A DNA stretch of 44,399 bases from Actinomycetota bacterium (GTDB lineage: Bacteria; Actinomycetota; Actinomycetes; Actinomycetales; Dermatophilaceae), in assembly GCA_020161845.1 (NCBI GenBank), contig JAIUNK010000034.1, forward strand, positions 1-44,399. The letters run 5' to 3'. The position numbers and the translations under genes were made by a program. Below, piece by piece: positions 1 to 9,057 of the stretch. Position 1 is the stretch's first letter. Each line of letters begins with the position of its first letter. The notes beneath the pieces are model-generated. The model was not told the origin of the DNA. It made no database searches and saw nothing but the letters and a program-made list of their open reading frames with translations.

Positions 1-688
1 GCCGGCCCGTGACCAGCTCATAGAGCACGCAGCCCGCGGCGTACACGTCGGCACGCGCGTCGATCGGCTTGCCCTGCGCCTGCTCGGGGGACAGGTATTG
101 CGCGGTGCCGACCACGACCGAGGTGTTGGTCATCGTGGCGGCGGAGTCGGCGATGGCCCGGGCAATCCCGAAGTCGGTGAGCTTGACCTTGCCGTCGTCG
201 GTGACCATCACGTTGGCCGGTTTGATGTCGCGGTGGATCAGGCCGTTGGCGTGGCTGTAGGCCAGCGCCCGCAGCGTCGCCGCGAGCATCCGGCACGCCT
301 CTTCCGGCGGCAACGGACCGCCCGCGGCGTGCAGCAGATCCCGCAGGGTGCGCCCGTGCACCCGCTCCATCACGATGAACGGCACGGCCAGGGGCGCGCC
401 GCCGAGTTCGGTGAGGGTGTCCTCGCCGGAGTCGTACACGGCCACGATCCCGGGGTGATTCAGCCCCGCCGCCGACTGGGCCTCCCGGCGGAACCGCTGC
501 AGGAACGAGGGATCCCGGGCCAGGTCGGAGCGCAGCACCTTGACGGCGACCTCGCGGCCCAACCGGGTGTCCCAGCCGGCGTGCACCTCGGCCATGCCGC
601 CCCGCCCGATGAGCTCGCCCACCTGATAGCGGCCGACGAGGACACGGTCGCCGGTGGGCCTGCTCCGCTCGGCTGCGGTGGGGTCCAC
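1..688 (-). CDS. pknB: Ser/Thr protein kinase, PknB position (3' end missing)
   Basis: This is the N-terminal part of a Hanks-type Ser/Thr kinase; the gene runs off the left edge after about 229 codons. Visible motifs are the Gly-rich loop (IGRGGMAEV), the catalytic lysine in EVAVKVL, the HRD loop (LIHRDIKPANVM), DFGIAR and the activation segment VVGTAQYLSPEQA. The start is inferred as GTG at 688, because GGAG lies about 6 nt upstream and no ATG fits. It follows the upstream kinase stop by 34 nt, so it is the last visible gene of the cell-wall operon. The position matches pknB of Mycobacterium, which carries several extracellular PASTA domains; those would lie outside the window, so that assignment is inferred from gene order. 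Confidence 0.85.
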   Translation of the reverse strand, partial: MDPTAAERSRPTGDRVLVGRYQVGELIGRGGMAEVHAGWDTRLGREVAVKVLRSDLARDPSFLQRFRREAQSAAGLNHPGIVAVYDSGEDTLTELGGAPLAVPFIVMERVHGRTLRDLLHAAGGPLPPEEACRMLAATLRALAYSHANGLIHRDIKPANVMVTDDGKVKLTDFGIARAIADSAATMTNTSVVVGTAQYLSPEQAQGKPIDARADVYAAGCVLYELVTGR

Positions 689-722
689 TGGATGCTCCCG
701 GGTCGATTGGGCGGTGGGCGGA

Positions 723-2186
723 TCAGGTCCGCGGGCTGGTCGGCTGGGGGGCCGGCGTGCTCGGCTGGGTGGGCGTCGGCGATGGGCTGGGCGGGGCCTG
801 CGTCGTGGTCTGCGGCGGACCGTTGCTGATCTTGAGGGTGATCGGCTGGTCGAACGGCACCACGCCGCTGGGGTTGACGGCCAGCACGGTGCCGGCGGGC
901 TTGTCGTTGTCGACCATGTCGTAGGTGAACTTCGTGTAGCCGAGCTTCTCCAGGGCGGCTTTCACGTTGGTCCGCGGGCTGCCCACGTAGATCGTCGGGT
1001 CGATGCTGTCCGCGGTGCGCGTGGTGGTCGTCGTGGAGGTGCTGCTGCTGCTGGTGGTCGTCGTTCGGCTCGTGGTCGGTGGGGTCGACGAGGGGGTCGG
1101 CGGAGGGGCGTCACTGCCGATCACGCCGGTCATCCGCAGGATCGCGAACAGCGCGAGCAGCGCCAACACCGCGAACGCCGCCCACAGCCAGGGGTTCGTG
1201 CGGCGCTGCTGGTCCGGCTGCCGGTAGGCCGGGTTCGCCGGCCCGGTCGGGGCGGGTGGCCGGGCGTACGCCGTGGCGTCGGTCAGCGCCGTGGTGGCCG
1301 CCGGTCCGGACGCCAGCACCTGGGTGGGGTTGAATCCGGCCGACACCGCCGCCGCCGCAGCGGCCGGCCCGCCACGCATGGCCGCGGCCAGGGCGGCGGC
1401 GCTGACCGGCCGCTGGGCCGGGTCCTTGGCCAGGCAGCTGGCCACCACGGTCGCCATCGCCGAGGGCACCGAGGCGGGCAGGGCCGGGGCCGGCTTGTGG
1501 ACGTGCGCCATCGCGGTCGCGAACGGCGCCCCCTCGTCGAAGGGCCGAGTGCCGGTGAGCAGTTCGTAGGCCACGACGCCGAGGGAGTAGATGTCGGACT
1601 TGCCGGTCACCTCCTTGCCCATCGCCTGCTCGGGCGAGATGTATTGGGCGGTGCCCATCACCTCTCCGGTGCGGGTCAGCGGCGAGGCGTCCTTGGCCCG
1701 GGCGATCCCGAAGTCGGTGAGCTTCACGACCCCATCGGGCCGGACCAGGATGTTGGCGGGCTTCACGTCCCGGTGCACGACGCCCGCCTCGTGGGCGGCC
1801 TGCAGGGCGTCGGCGCACTGGCCGATGATCATGGCCGTGCGCCGCGGCGACTGTGGACCCTCGGACCGGATGATCTGGGACAGCGGCTCGCCCTCGACGT
1901 ACTCCATGACCAGCCACGACGTGCCCGCCGCGCCCCCGTCCTCCTTGCCGTAGTCGTAGACGGTGGCGATATTGGGGTGCCCGAGCAGCGCCGTGTGCCG
2001 GGCCTCCTCGCGGAACCGCTCCACGAATCCGGGCTGCTCGGCCAGGTTCGGGGAGAGCAGCTTGATGGCCACGGTGCGGCCGAGGACCTTGTCCGAGGCC
2101 TTCCAGACCTCGCCCATGCCGCCGTAGGCGATCCGGTCGAGGAGGGTGTAGCGGTTGCCGTAGACGGCGCCGGTCTCGATGCTCAT
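723..2186 (-). CDS. pknA: Ser/Thr protein kinase with one PASTA domain, PknA position
   Basis: Protein of 487 aa. Kinase domain about residues 13-270: K42 in VAIKLL, HRDVKPAN with D140, DFG at 158-160, and GTAQYISPEQA. A Pro/Ala juxtamembrane stretch leads to one membrane helix (about 332-351), a Ser/Thr/Pro-rich extracellular linker, and a single PASTA-like domain (about 396-456), then a Pro/Thr tail. It phosphorylates cell-division and wall-synthesis proteins in this family. The ATG overlaps the pbpA stop by 4 nt, so translation is probably coupled. Gene order says pknA, but M. tuberculosis PknA has no PASTA domain, so the name follows synteny rather than architecture. Confidence 0.92.
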   Translation of the reverse strand: MSIETGAVYGNRYTLLDRIAYGGMGEVWKASDKVLGRTVAIKLLSPNLAEQPGFVERFREEARHTALLGHPNIATVYDYGKEDGGAAGTSWLVMEYVEGEPLSQIIRSEGPQSPRRTAMIIGQCADALQAAHEAGVVHRDVKPANILVRPDGVVKLTDFGIARAKDASPLTRTGEVMGTAQYISPEQAMGKEVTGKSDIYSLGVVAYELLTGTRPFDEGAPFATAMAHVHKPAPALPASVPSAMATVVASCLAKDPAQRPVSAAALAAAMRGGPAAAAAAVSAGFNPTQVLASGPAATTALTDATAYARPPAPTGPANPAYRQPDQQRRTNPWLWAAFAVLALLALFAILRMTGVIGSDAPPPTPSSTPPTTSRTTTTSSSSTSTTTTTRTADSIDPTIYVGSPRTNVKAALEKLGYTKFTYDMVDNDKPAGTVLAVNPSGVVPFDQPITLKISNGPPQTTTQAPPSPSPTPTQPSTPAPQPTSPRT

Positions 2187-3658
2187 CGGTTGATCACTGC
2201 CTTCATGACTTCCTGGGCGAGAGGTGCGGCGTTGAACGACGGGCCCGGGCCGGGGGTGGCTCGACCGCCGTTCTCGACAAGGACGGCGACCGCGACCTTG
2301 GGGTCGTCGGCCGGGGCGAACGAGATGAACCAGGCGTGCGGGGCCAGGGGTGCGCCGCCGGCGTCGCTGCCGTGCTCGGCGGTGCCGGACTTGGCCGCCA
2401 CCCGAATCCCGGGGATGCGCGCCGCGCCGCCGGTGCCGTCCGGGGCCTCGGTGACCTGGATCATCATGCGGGTCAGTTGGGCCGCGGCGTCGCTGCTCAG
2501 GGCCCGGGACAGCTCCGTGGGCCGGGCCACGTCGATGACCTCCAGCCCGGACCCGCGGGTCTGCTTGACCAGGTAGGGCCGCATCACCGAGCCGCCGTTG
2601 GCCACCCCGGCCGCGACCATCGCCATCTGCAGCGGGGTGACCCGCACGTCCTGCTGGCCGATCGCGGTGAACGCGATCTGCGGCGGGTTGTCCATCGGGC
2701 CGGTGCTCGACGGCGTCACCCGCAGCGGGATGGTGAGGTCCTTGCCGAAGCCGAACTTCGCCGCCTGGTCCTTGATCGCGGACGCGCCCAGATCCATGCC
2801 GAGCTGGCCGAACGCCGTATTGCACGACATGGCCAGCGCCTGGGTCAGCGTCACCCGACCGTTGCCGCACGGCCCGTTCCAGTCGTTCGGCAGCGTCACG
2901 GTGGTCTGCGGCATCGACAGCCGGGCGACGCCGGTCAGCTCGGTGTTCTCGGTGCGACCGGCGGCCAACGCGGCGGCCGACACGATGACCTTGAAGGTCG
3001 ACCCGGCCGGGTAGAGGTCCCCGGTGATGGCCCGGTTCACCATCGGCGCCGAAGTGTCGGCCAGGTAGCCCTTCCAGGCCTTCTGGGCCGCGGTGGCGTC
3101 GAGGGTGGAGATGGCGTTCGGGTCGTATTGCGGGTGGCTGACCATCGCCAGGATCGCCCCGGTCTTGGGGTCCAGCGCCACGATCGCACCGCGCCGGTTG
3201 CCCAACGCCTTGTCGGCGGCCTGCTGGGTGCGTGCGTCGATGGTCAGGTCCAGGTTCACCCCGGTCGCCCGCTTGCCGGTGAGCAGGTCACCGAGCCGCC
3301 GGTAGAACAGCGCATCCGACTGGCCGGAGAGCAGGTCGTCCTCGGCCAGCTCCAGCCCGCCCGCGCCGTACGACAGGGAGAACCACCCGGTGACGTGCGA
3401 ATACAGCGGGCCTTGCGGGTAGTTCCGCACGTATTTGACGTTCGAGCCGCTCGGCGCCTTTTCCGAGCGGGCCACCTGGCTGCCGTCGACGAGCATGGCG
3501 CCGCGTTCCTGCTCGTACGACGAGAGCAGGGTGCGACTGTTGCCCTCGGCGCCACGCAGGGCCCTGGCGTCGGCGAACTGGACCCAGGAGCCGAACACCA
3601 GGAGCAGCGCGAACATCGCGGTGATGAGCAGGGACAGTCGACGGATCGGGGCGTTCAC
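2183..3658 (-). CDS. pbpA: Penicillin-binding protein, class B transpeptidase PbpA
   Basis: Protein of 491 aa. It has one N-terminal membrane helix (about 8-28), an N-terminal dimerisation-type region, and a transpeptidase domain with all three active-site motifs: S220-T-F-K223, S278-C-N280 and K423-S-G-T. It cross-links peptidoglycan stems and is expected to work with the SEDS glycosyltransferase encoded immediately upstream. The GTG start at 3658 overlaps the rodA stop (GTGA), and its own TGA overlaps the kinase ATG (ATGA). A much longer upstream reading frame exists but overlaps rodA completely and lacks any family similarity, so it is not used. Confidence 0.95.
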   Translation of the reverse strand: MNAPIRRLSLLITAMFALLLVFGSWVQFADARALRGAEGNSRTLLSSYEQERGAMLVDGSQVARSEKAPSGSNVKYVRNYPQGPLYSHVTGWFSLSYGAGGLELAEDDLLSGQSDALFYRRLGDLLTGKRATGVNLDLTIDARTQQAADKALGNRRGAIVALDPKTGAILAMVSHPQYDPNAISTLDATAAQKAWKGYLADTSAPMVNRAITGDLYPAGSTFKVIVSAAALAAGRTENTELTGVARLSMPQTTVTLPNDWNGPCGNGRVTLTQALAMSCNTAFGQLGMDLGASAIKDQAAKFGFGKDLTIPLRVTPSSTGPMDNPPQIAFTAIGQQDVRVTPLQMAMVAAGVANGGSVMRPYLVKQTRGSGLEVIDVARPTELSRALSSDAAAQLTRMMIQVTEAPDGTGGAARIPGIRVAAKSGTAEHGSDAGGAPLAPHAWFISFAPADDPKVAVAVLVENGGRATPGPGPSFNAAPLAQEVMKAVINR

Positions 3659-5031
3659 GGGGCGGTCACCACGCTCGTGGGGGTATCGGCGGCGGGCGGC
3701 GTCTCGTGGGGGTCGGGCACCGGCCGACGGGCATGGTCGCTGATCCGCAACAGGATCGCCACGATCGTCCAGTTGGCGAGCAGGGAGGATCCCCCGGCGG
3801 ACAGGAACGGCGTGGTCAGGCCGGTCAGCGGGATCACCCGCAGGACCCCGCCGACGATGGTGAAGACCTGCAGGGCCATCGTGAACGCCAGGCCGGTGGC
3901 GAGCAGCTTGCCGAAACCGTCGCGGGTGCCCAGGGCGGTGCGCAGGCCACGCTCCACGAGCAGGCCGTAGAGCAGCAGGATCGCGAAGGCGCCGACCAGC
4001 CCGAGCTCTTCGCCGAGGCTGGCGAAGATGAAGTCGCTGTCCGCCAGGGGGGTGATCTGCGGTCGGCCCTGGCCGAGCCCGGTGCCCGTCATCCCGCCGG
4101 CGCCGAGGCCCATCAGGCCCTGGCGCAGCTGGTAGCTCTGGTCCCAGTATTGCGGCGACCACGGGTCGAGCCAGATGTGCACCCGCCGCTGCAGGTGCGC
4201 AAACAGCAGGTAGGCGACGAACGCGGCGCCGCAGAACAGGCCCATGCCGATCGCGATCCAACTGCGCCGCTCGGTCGCGACGTACAGCATCGCCACGAAC
4301 AGCCCGAAGAACAGCAGCGAGGTGCCCAGGTCGCTCTCGAAGACGAGCACCGCGATGGCGAAGGCCCAGGCGACCAGGATCGGCCCGAGGTCGCGGGCGC
4401 GCGGCAGCCGGAACCCGAGGATCTCCCGGCCCGCGAGCGACAGCGCGTCGCGCGCCTGGATGAGGTAGCCCGCGAAGAAGACCGTCAGCAGGATCTTGGC
4501 GATCTCGCCGGGCTGGAAGGACAGCGGGCCGAGTTCGATCCAGATGCGGGCGCCGCCGCGCTCGCTGCCCAGGATGGGCAGCAGCGGCAGCAGAACGGCG
4601 ACCAGGCCGAGCAGCATGGCGGTGTAGGTGTAGCGGCGCAGGATGCGGTGGTCGCGCAGCACGACCAGGACCAGGGCGGCCACGACCATCGACAGACCGG
4701 CCCAGATGATCTGCCGGGGCGCGGTGCCCCCCTCGCTGCCCACGGCGACGTCGAGGCGGTGGATCATGACGATGCCCAGGCCGTTGAGCAACGTGGCGAC
4801 GGGCAGCATGAGCGGGTCGGCGTAGGCCGCCCGCCAGCGCAGCACCGCATGGAAGCCCAGCGCGAACGCGACCAACCAGGCGCCCTGGGTGAGGATGTCG
4901 ACGGGCACCGCCCCGGTGGTCGCCAGCCCGACGTTGAGATAGGCCAACAGGACGATGCCCACGGCGAACAGCAGCAACACCAGCTCGACGTTGCGTCGGG
5001 TGCCGGTGCGGAATTGGCTGACCGTGGTCAC
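3655..5031 (-). CDS. rodA: SEDS-family peptidoglycan glycosyltransferase, RodA/FtsW type
   Basis: Protein of 458 aa with about ten to twelve hydrophobic segments. The conserved SEDS features are visible: SFQPGEIAKI in the middle, the extracellular loop with the WSPQYWDQSYQLRQGLMGLGAGGMTG stretch split by short gaps, FASLGEELGLVGA, and the terminal IPLTGLTTPFLSAGGSSL. SEDS proteins polymerise lipid II glycan strands with a class B PBP partner, here PbpA. The GTG at 5031 overlaps the pstP stop by 4 nt. An upstream ATG (5076) in the same frame lies inside pstP and gives a non-conserved extension. Confidence 0.95.
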   Translation of the reverse strand: MTTVSQFRTGTRRNVELVLLLFAVGIVLLAYLNVGLATTGAVPVDILTQGAWLVAFALGFHAVLRWRAAYADPLMLPVATLLNGLGIVMIHRLDVAVGSEGGTAPRQIIWAGLSMVVAALVLVVLRDHRILRRYTYTAMLLGLVAVLLPLLPILGSERGGARIWIELGPLSFQPGEIAKILLTVFFAGYLIQARDALSLAGREILGFRLPRARDLGPILVAWAFAIAVLVFESDLGTSLLFFGLFVAMLYVATERRSWIAIGMGLFCGAAFVAYLLFAHLQRRVHIWLDPWSPQYWDQSYQLRQGLMGLGAGGMTGTGLGQGRPQITPLADSDFIFASLGEELGLVGAFAILLLYGLLVERGLRTALGTRDGFGKLLATGLAFTMALQVFTIVGGVLRVIPLTGLTTPFLSAGGSSLLANWTIVAILLRISDHARRPVPDPHETPPAADTPTSVVTAP

Positions 5032-6278
5032 GAGGCCCCCCCGCAGGTGACGCTGGGGCTGGTGCTGTTGCGGCACAGCTCGGCGTCCCGGCGCATCTCC
5101 TCGACTTTAGCGCGGGCCTCCTCCAGGTCCGCGGTGCGGATCTGGCCATCCAGGCGCGTGCGCCACATCTCCGGCAGATCGGCCACCGCCACGTCCGTGC
5201 GGTCCTGCACGGCGGACAATTGCAGCGGCCCGAGCACCTGGGGGACGCCCCGATAGATGGCCACGGTGCCGGCGGCGTCGCCCACGTAGTACTGCGACTG
5301 GGTCCACCGCCAGCCCGTGTAGGCCGCGGCGAGCAGGGTGGCGACCAGGACAAGCGCGACGGCGACCGCGCGCAGCCAGCGGGGCCGGCGCCGGCCGTCG
5401 TCGTCGGGGTCGGCTTCCTCCACCGGCGTACCGCTCGCGCGCCGCGCCAACGCGGCGGCCTTCTCCGCCGGGCTGACGCCGCTGGACGTCGTGCGAGGCC
5501 GGTGTTCGGCGGCCGCGCCGACGATGACGGGCTGGCTGCTGCCCGCGCTGGCGGTGGGCACGATGTCGCCGATGACGCAGGTGACGTTGTCGGGCGCGCC
5601 GCTGCGCATGGCCAGATCCACCAGGCGCTTGGTCGTCTCGTCGGGCGGCAGCCCCATGCTCACGACCTCGGCAATCGTGTCGAACGCGACATAATCCGAG
5701 AGGCCGTCCGAACAGATCAGGTAGCGGTCGCCGATCCTCGGCTCGCGGATCGCCAGGTCCGGTTCGTCGTCCTCGCTGCCGGTGAGCACCCGCGTGACGA
5801 GCGACCGTTGCGGGTGATGCTCGGCCTCGGCCGGCGAGATCCGACCGGAATCGACCAGGGTCTGCACGAAGCTGTGGTCCTTGGTGATCTGGCTGAACTC
5901 CCCGGTGCGGAGCAGGTAGGCGCGGCTGTCCCCGATGTGGACCAGCGCCAACCCGTTCGAGCCGGCCCGCATCAGGGCGGTGAGCGTGGTGCCCATGCCG
6001 CCCAGCTCGGGATTGGCGTCGATCTCGGCGGCCAGCGACGCGTTCGCCTCCGCGATGGCGTCGGCGAGGATGTCGAGGGCGTCATCGGAGCCGTGGCTGT
6101 CCCCGTCCAGCGGCGCCAGCCGCGCGAGCACCAGCGACGAGGCGACATTTCCGCCCGCGTGGCCGCCCATCCCGTCGGCGATGGCGAGCAGGTGCGGACC
6201 GGCGTAGCCGGAGTCCTCGTTGCGGGTCCGGACCAGCCCGACGTCGGTGCGCGCCGCGTAGTCGAGGGCGAACGTCAT
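5028..6278 (-). CDS. pstP: PP2C-type Ser/Thr phosphatase PstP
   Basis: Protein of 416 aa. The N-terminal PP2C domain (about 1-240) shows RNEDSGYAG, the metal-binding ADGMGGHAGGN, GDSRAYLLR, the SDGLSDYV motif and GAPDNVTCVIGD. A linker leads to one membrane helix (about 306-325) and an extracytoplasmic C-terminal region of about 90 aa with a coiled-coil-like charged stretch and two cysteines near the end. PstP removes phosphate from PknA/PknB and their substrates. It sits 4 nt after fhaB and overlaps rodA, so kinase antagonist and substrates are translated from one transcript. Confidence 0.95.
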   Translation of the reverse strand: MTFALDYAARTDVGLVRTRNEDSGYAGPHLLAIADGMGGHAGGNVASSLVLARLAPLDGDSHGSDDALDILADAIAEANASLAAEIDANPELGGMGTTLTALMRAGSNGLALVHIGDSRAYLLRTGEFSQITKDHSFVQTLVDSGRISPAEAEHHPQRSLVTRVLTGSEDDEPDLAIREPRIGDRYLICSDGLSDYVAFDTIAEVVSMGLPPDETTKRLVDLAMRSGAPDNVTCVIGDIVPTASAGSSQPVIVGAAAEHRPRTTSSGVSPAEKAAALARRASGTPVEEADPDDDGRRRPRWLRAVAVALVLVATLLAAAYTGWRWTQSQYYVGDAAGTVAIYRGVPQVLGPLQLSAVQDRTDVAVADLPEMWRTRLDGQIRTADLEEARAKVEEMRRDAELCRNSTSPSVTCGGAS

Positions 6279-6282
6279 GGAG

Positions 6283-6762
6283 CTACCGCCGCAGCTCCAG
6301 GACGGTCCGGCCGATCTGCAGCCGGCTGCCGTCCCGGACGGCGACGGGCTCGCTCAGTCGGTGCCCACCGACGAACGTCCCGTTGGTGGAGTTGAGGTCC
6401 TCGACGAACCACTGCCCGCCGTCCTCGAAGACCCGCGCATGCCGCCCCGAGGCGAAGTCGTCGTCCAGGACGAGGGTGCACTCGGGGTTGCGCCCGAGCA
6501 GGATGCCGCTGGCCCGCAACGGCACGCTGGTGCCCTTCAGCGGGCCCTCGACGACCACGAGCTGACGCAGTCCGCGGCCGCGGCGGTCGCGCGTGGAGGG
6601 GGCATTGGCCGTGGGTCGCACCCGGGACCGGCCATCCGCGCTGCGCTTGACGATCCGGGTGCCGTAAAGGTCGCTGCGGATCACGCCGACGATGCTGAAC
6701 ACGAACAGCCACAGCAGCACCAGCAGGCCCAGGCGCACCGCCGTCAGGGTCAGCTCACTCAC
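6283..6762 (-). CDS. fhaB: FHA-domain membrane protein FhaB/FipA
   Basis: Protein of 159 aa: an N-terminal membrane helix (about 8-28), a basic linker, and a C-terminal FHA domain (about 70-155) with GRNPEC, SGRHARVF and LNSTNGTFVGG, the residues that read phosphothreonine. FhaB in mycobacteria links PknA phosphorylation to FtsZ/FtsQ at the septum. It follows fhaA by only 6 nt and precedes pstP by 4 nt. The length and the single helix match the family. Confidence 0.93.
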   Translation of the reverse strand: MSELTLTAVRLGLLVLLWLFVFSIVGVIRSDLYGTRIVKRSADGRSRVRPTANAPSTRDRRGRGLRQLVVVEGPLKGTSVPLRASGILLGRNPECTLVLDDDFASGRHARVFEDGGQWFVEDLNSTNGTFVGGHRLSEPVAVRDGSRLQIGRTVLELRR

Positions 6763-6768
6763 GGTGCC

Positions 6769-7800
6769 TCACCTCCGACCGGCCCGAATCGTCAGGCTGG
6801 TCCGGCCGATCGTCAGGCGGTCGCCGTCCGCGAGCCGGCGGCTGGTGATCCGGTCGCCGTTGACGAAGGTGCCATTGGTGGAGGCCAGGTCGCGCACGGT
6901 GACGGCGAAGTGCGGTCCGTCGTGGGTCACCCGGATCTCCGCGTGCCGGCGGCTGATTCCGGCGTCGTCCAGGGTGATGTCGGCGCTGGGGTCGCGACCC
7001 AGCACCGTCAGGGGGCCGAGCAGCGGGTAATGGTCGCCCTCGCAGTCCAACCAGGGTCGATCGGCGGGGTCGACTGGCGGGGGGCTCACGGGCGGCGCCT
7101 CTTGGGGCTGCGGGGGTCCTGCCGGCCGCTCGCTGGCTAAGGGCTCCGAGCGGTCTGAAGGCCCTGAAGGCCCTGAGGGCTCTGAGGGCCCTGAAGGCTC
7201 GGCCGGGCGCCCGGCGTACGGTCCGGCGCCGGCCGCGCGCGCCGCCGCAGCCGTGCTCGCCAACGATCCCGCGGCGGCGCTCGCCGCGTGGCTGGCCAGC
7301 CCCGCCGCTCCCTGGGCCGGCGCCTCGGCCTCGGCACTGCGGAACGGATGGGCGCGCCGGAGCTCCTGCTCGTGCTCCTGGCGGCGCCGGTCGGCCTCGG
7401 CTCGCTGATCGGGCGGGCCGGCCGGAATCCGTTTGGCAGTGGCCGGTCGGACCCGGAACACGCCGGTCTCCAGATCCTCGCGCGACCGGAAGTCGATGTG
7501 GAACGGGCCGCCCGGCACATAACGCTGCTGTTCCGAGTGCTCCTGCACGCTCGCGACCAGCTCGTCGGCCAACAGCTCCGCATAACTGGTGAGGCGTTCG
7601 TAGTCGTTGGGGGACAGGTCGATGACGAAGAGATTGGGCACGATCGTGCGACCCTTGCCGACCACGGCGGCGCGGTCGTCCATCGCCCGGCGCATGGCGG
7701 AGGCGATCTCCACGGGCTGGACCTCGGCCCGGAAGGCGCGCGCAAAAGCGCCGTTGACGGCGCTTTCGAGCTTGCGTTCGACCCGGTCGAACAGCCCCAC
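6769..7800 (-). CDS. fhaA: FHA-domain protein FhaA with DUF3662 N-domain
   Basis: Protein of 343 aa and first gene of the operon. The N-terminal about 120 residues (MGLFDRVERKLESAVNGAFA onward) are the DUF3662 domain typical of FhaA. A low-complexity linker follows, including repeated P-S-G/E triplets coded by GC-rich short repeats at about 7145-7200. The C-terminal FHA domain has VLGRDPSADI, SRRHAEIR and LASTNGTFVNG. FhaA binds phosphorylated partners such as the pseudokinase domain of MviN and restrains wall synthesis. An RBS-like GGAGGGAC precedes the ATG. Confidence 0.93.
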   Translation of the reverse strand: MGLFDRVERKLESAVNGAFARAFRAEVQPVEIASAMRRAMDDRAAVVGKGRTIVPNLFVIDLSPNDYERLTSYAELLADELVASVQEHSEQQRYVPGGPFHIDFRSREDLETGVFRVRPATAKRIPAGPPDQRAEADRRRQEHEQELRRAHPFRSAEAEAPAQGAAGLASHAASAAAGSLASTAAAARAAGAGPYAGRPAEPSGPSEPSGPSGPSDRSEPLASERPAGPPQPQEAPPVSPPPVDPADRPWLDCEGDHYPLLGPLTVLGRDPSADITLDDAGISRRHAEIRVTHDGPHFAVTVRDLASTNGTFVNGDRITSRRLADGDRLTIGRTSLTIRAGRR

Positions 7801-8111
7801 GGTGTCCCTCCTCCGGCCTAGCTACGGGCCCCAGCGTATCGGGACCGCCTGGCAGCGAGCTGAGGCGCGCGGCGGCGCGCCGGACCGGGGCCCGCGCGGC
7901 ATGGGGTCGGCCAACGTTGCGCGCCGACCGGAGAGCCGTGTCCCGGGCATCGTCGCTGACCAGCCGGATCGCGGCGCGGCGATGTGGGGCACCCGTTCAG
8001 TACGACCGCATAATGAAGCCACGACGGGGTAGTAGGCACCGTCGGTAGCGGCACCCCCTCGCGGGTGCGCGGTCCTCGGGGTGAGCAGCAGGACAGACGA
8101 AGGGGACTCGG
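7801..8111. other. Intergenic region between divergent fhaA and an uncharacterised gene
   Basis: There is no convincing gene in this 311-nt stretch. It must hold the promoter of the minus-strand cell-wall operon and that of the plus-strand gene at 8112. CATAAT at 8012-8017 resembles a -10 element. A small hairpin (GCACCC, 6-nt loop, GGGTGC) lies at about 8051-8068. I looked for the tRNA-Leu gene that lies near fhaA in mycobacteria and saw no tRNA fold. Confidence 0.5.
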
Positions 8112-8597
8112 ATGGACACGCGGACCGTGGCGGTGATCGCCCTGGCGATCGCGGCGCTCGGGCTGGTGACGATGGCGGCGAGCCGAGCGCGGCGCAGGGC
8201 GGCCGAGCGGGCCCGCGCCGCGGCGGCCGAGCTGCGGCTGCGCAACCGCACCCAGGAGTGGGAGGTTGCCGGGCGCGCGGCGGAGGCGGCCGGGGGACCG
8301 GCCCGGCGCGGCGATCCCGCCGACACCCCGGCGACGTGGCGCTCCGACACGGAGCTATCCGGCCCGAAACCGACCGACACGGAGCTGTCCGCACCGGGTC
8401 GGGGGGTCCTCGACGCGGGGCCGGACCGGGTGGGGCCGGCGGGGGCGTCGTACGACGAGCGCCACCAGGCGCATTGGCAGGATGGCCGGCCGCAGATCCA
8501 ACCGGATGACCAGGAGGCGTTTCGGGCGGCCCGGGCCCGGGATCGGATCGAGGGACGCCGGCACGAGGACGGCCCGCAGGAGCCGCCGCGGCCGTGA
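8112..8597 (+). CDS. Uncharacterised membrane-anchored protein
   Basis: Protein of 161 aa. Residues 5-24 form a membrane helix, followed by a strongly basic Arg/Ala helix likely to stay in the cytoplasm. The rest is hydrophilic and low-complexity, with two TELS motifs and a charged C-terminus (QPDDQEAFRAARARDRIEGRR). AGGGGA about 8 nt upstream supports the ATG. I do not recognise a family. It is divergent from fhaA and convergent with the DUF952 gene. Confidence 0.7.
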   Translation: MDTRTVAVIALAIAALGLVTMAASRARRRAAERARAAAAELRLRNRTQEWEVAGRAAEAAGGPARRGDPADTPATWRSDTELSGPKPTDTELSAPGRGVLDAGPDRVGPAGASYDERHQAHWQDGRPQIQPDDQEAFRAARARDRIEGRRHEDGPQEPPRP

Positions 8598-8621
8598 CGG
8601 GCGCGCGCCGCTGTCAGGCGG

Positions 8622-9008
8622 TCAGGCGGTCACGTCACCCGAACCGTCGGGGTCGGCCGGCACGACGTACGGCCTGACGGAGCACACCGCCGCGACCGGC
8701 AACGGGCCGCCGTACACATGCGGGAACAGCTCCCCGCCCGCCGCGGGGGGCAGCGCCGGGTCGGCGGGCTCGAGGCGGACGACCAGGCCGTACGTCGTGA
8801 GCCGCGACTCGTCGATCTCCAGCAACACCAGCGGCTGCGCGACGTCGGCGTAGAACCGCCGAGCGACGGCGTCGGCCTGGGCCAGGTCGCGGCTGCCGTG
8901 CAGATAGCCGACCTGGTCGATGGTGGCCCCGCGGGTGGACATGGGGTAGCTGCCGTCGGCCAGGGCCGCGCGCCAGTCCGACGCCAGGGCCAGATGCCAC
9001 ACGCTCAT
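8622..9008 (-). CDS. DUF952 family protein
   Basis: Protein of 128 aa beginning MSVWHLALASDW. The pattern (H-x-A near the start, YPMSTRGATIDQVGYLHGS, then VLLEIDESRL and FPHVYGGPLPVAAV) fits DUF952, small proteins with a glutathione-transferase-gene neighbour history and an ADP-ribosyltransferase-like fold whose activity is not established. A longer frame reaches 9266 but its N-terminal part is the antisense of the neighbouring gene, so the ATG at 9008 is used. The next gene starts divergently about 50 nt away. Confidence 0.85.
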   Translation of the reverse strand: MSVWHLALASDWRAALADGSYPMSTRGATIDQVGYLHGSRDLAQADAVARRFYADVAQPLVLLEIDESRLTTYGLVVRLEPADPALPPAAGGELFPHVYGGPLPVAAVCSVRPYVVPADPDGSGDVTA

Positions 9009-9057
9009 GGCGGGATCATGGCAGCACCGCGCCGGCCCGCCGGGGCACACTGGGAGG

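Noticed and set aside
98-2576. Long plus-strand ORFs (243 and 640 codons) over the kinase genes
   Set aside because: They are antisense shadows caused by high GC and third-position bias; their translations are low-complexity Arg/Gly/His-rich and the minus strand carries clear kinase motifs.
3706-5256. 516-codon plus-strand ORF opposite rodA
   Set aside because: The translation is Gln/His/Asp-rich with no domain, and rodA on the other strand is unambiguous.
7801-8111. tRNA-Leu gene expected near fhaA by analogy with mycobacteria
   Set aside because: No cloverleaf, T-loop GTTCGA-like block or acceptor pairing could be found.
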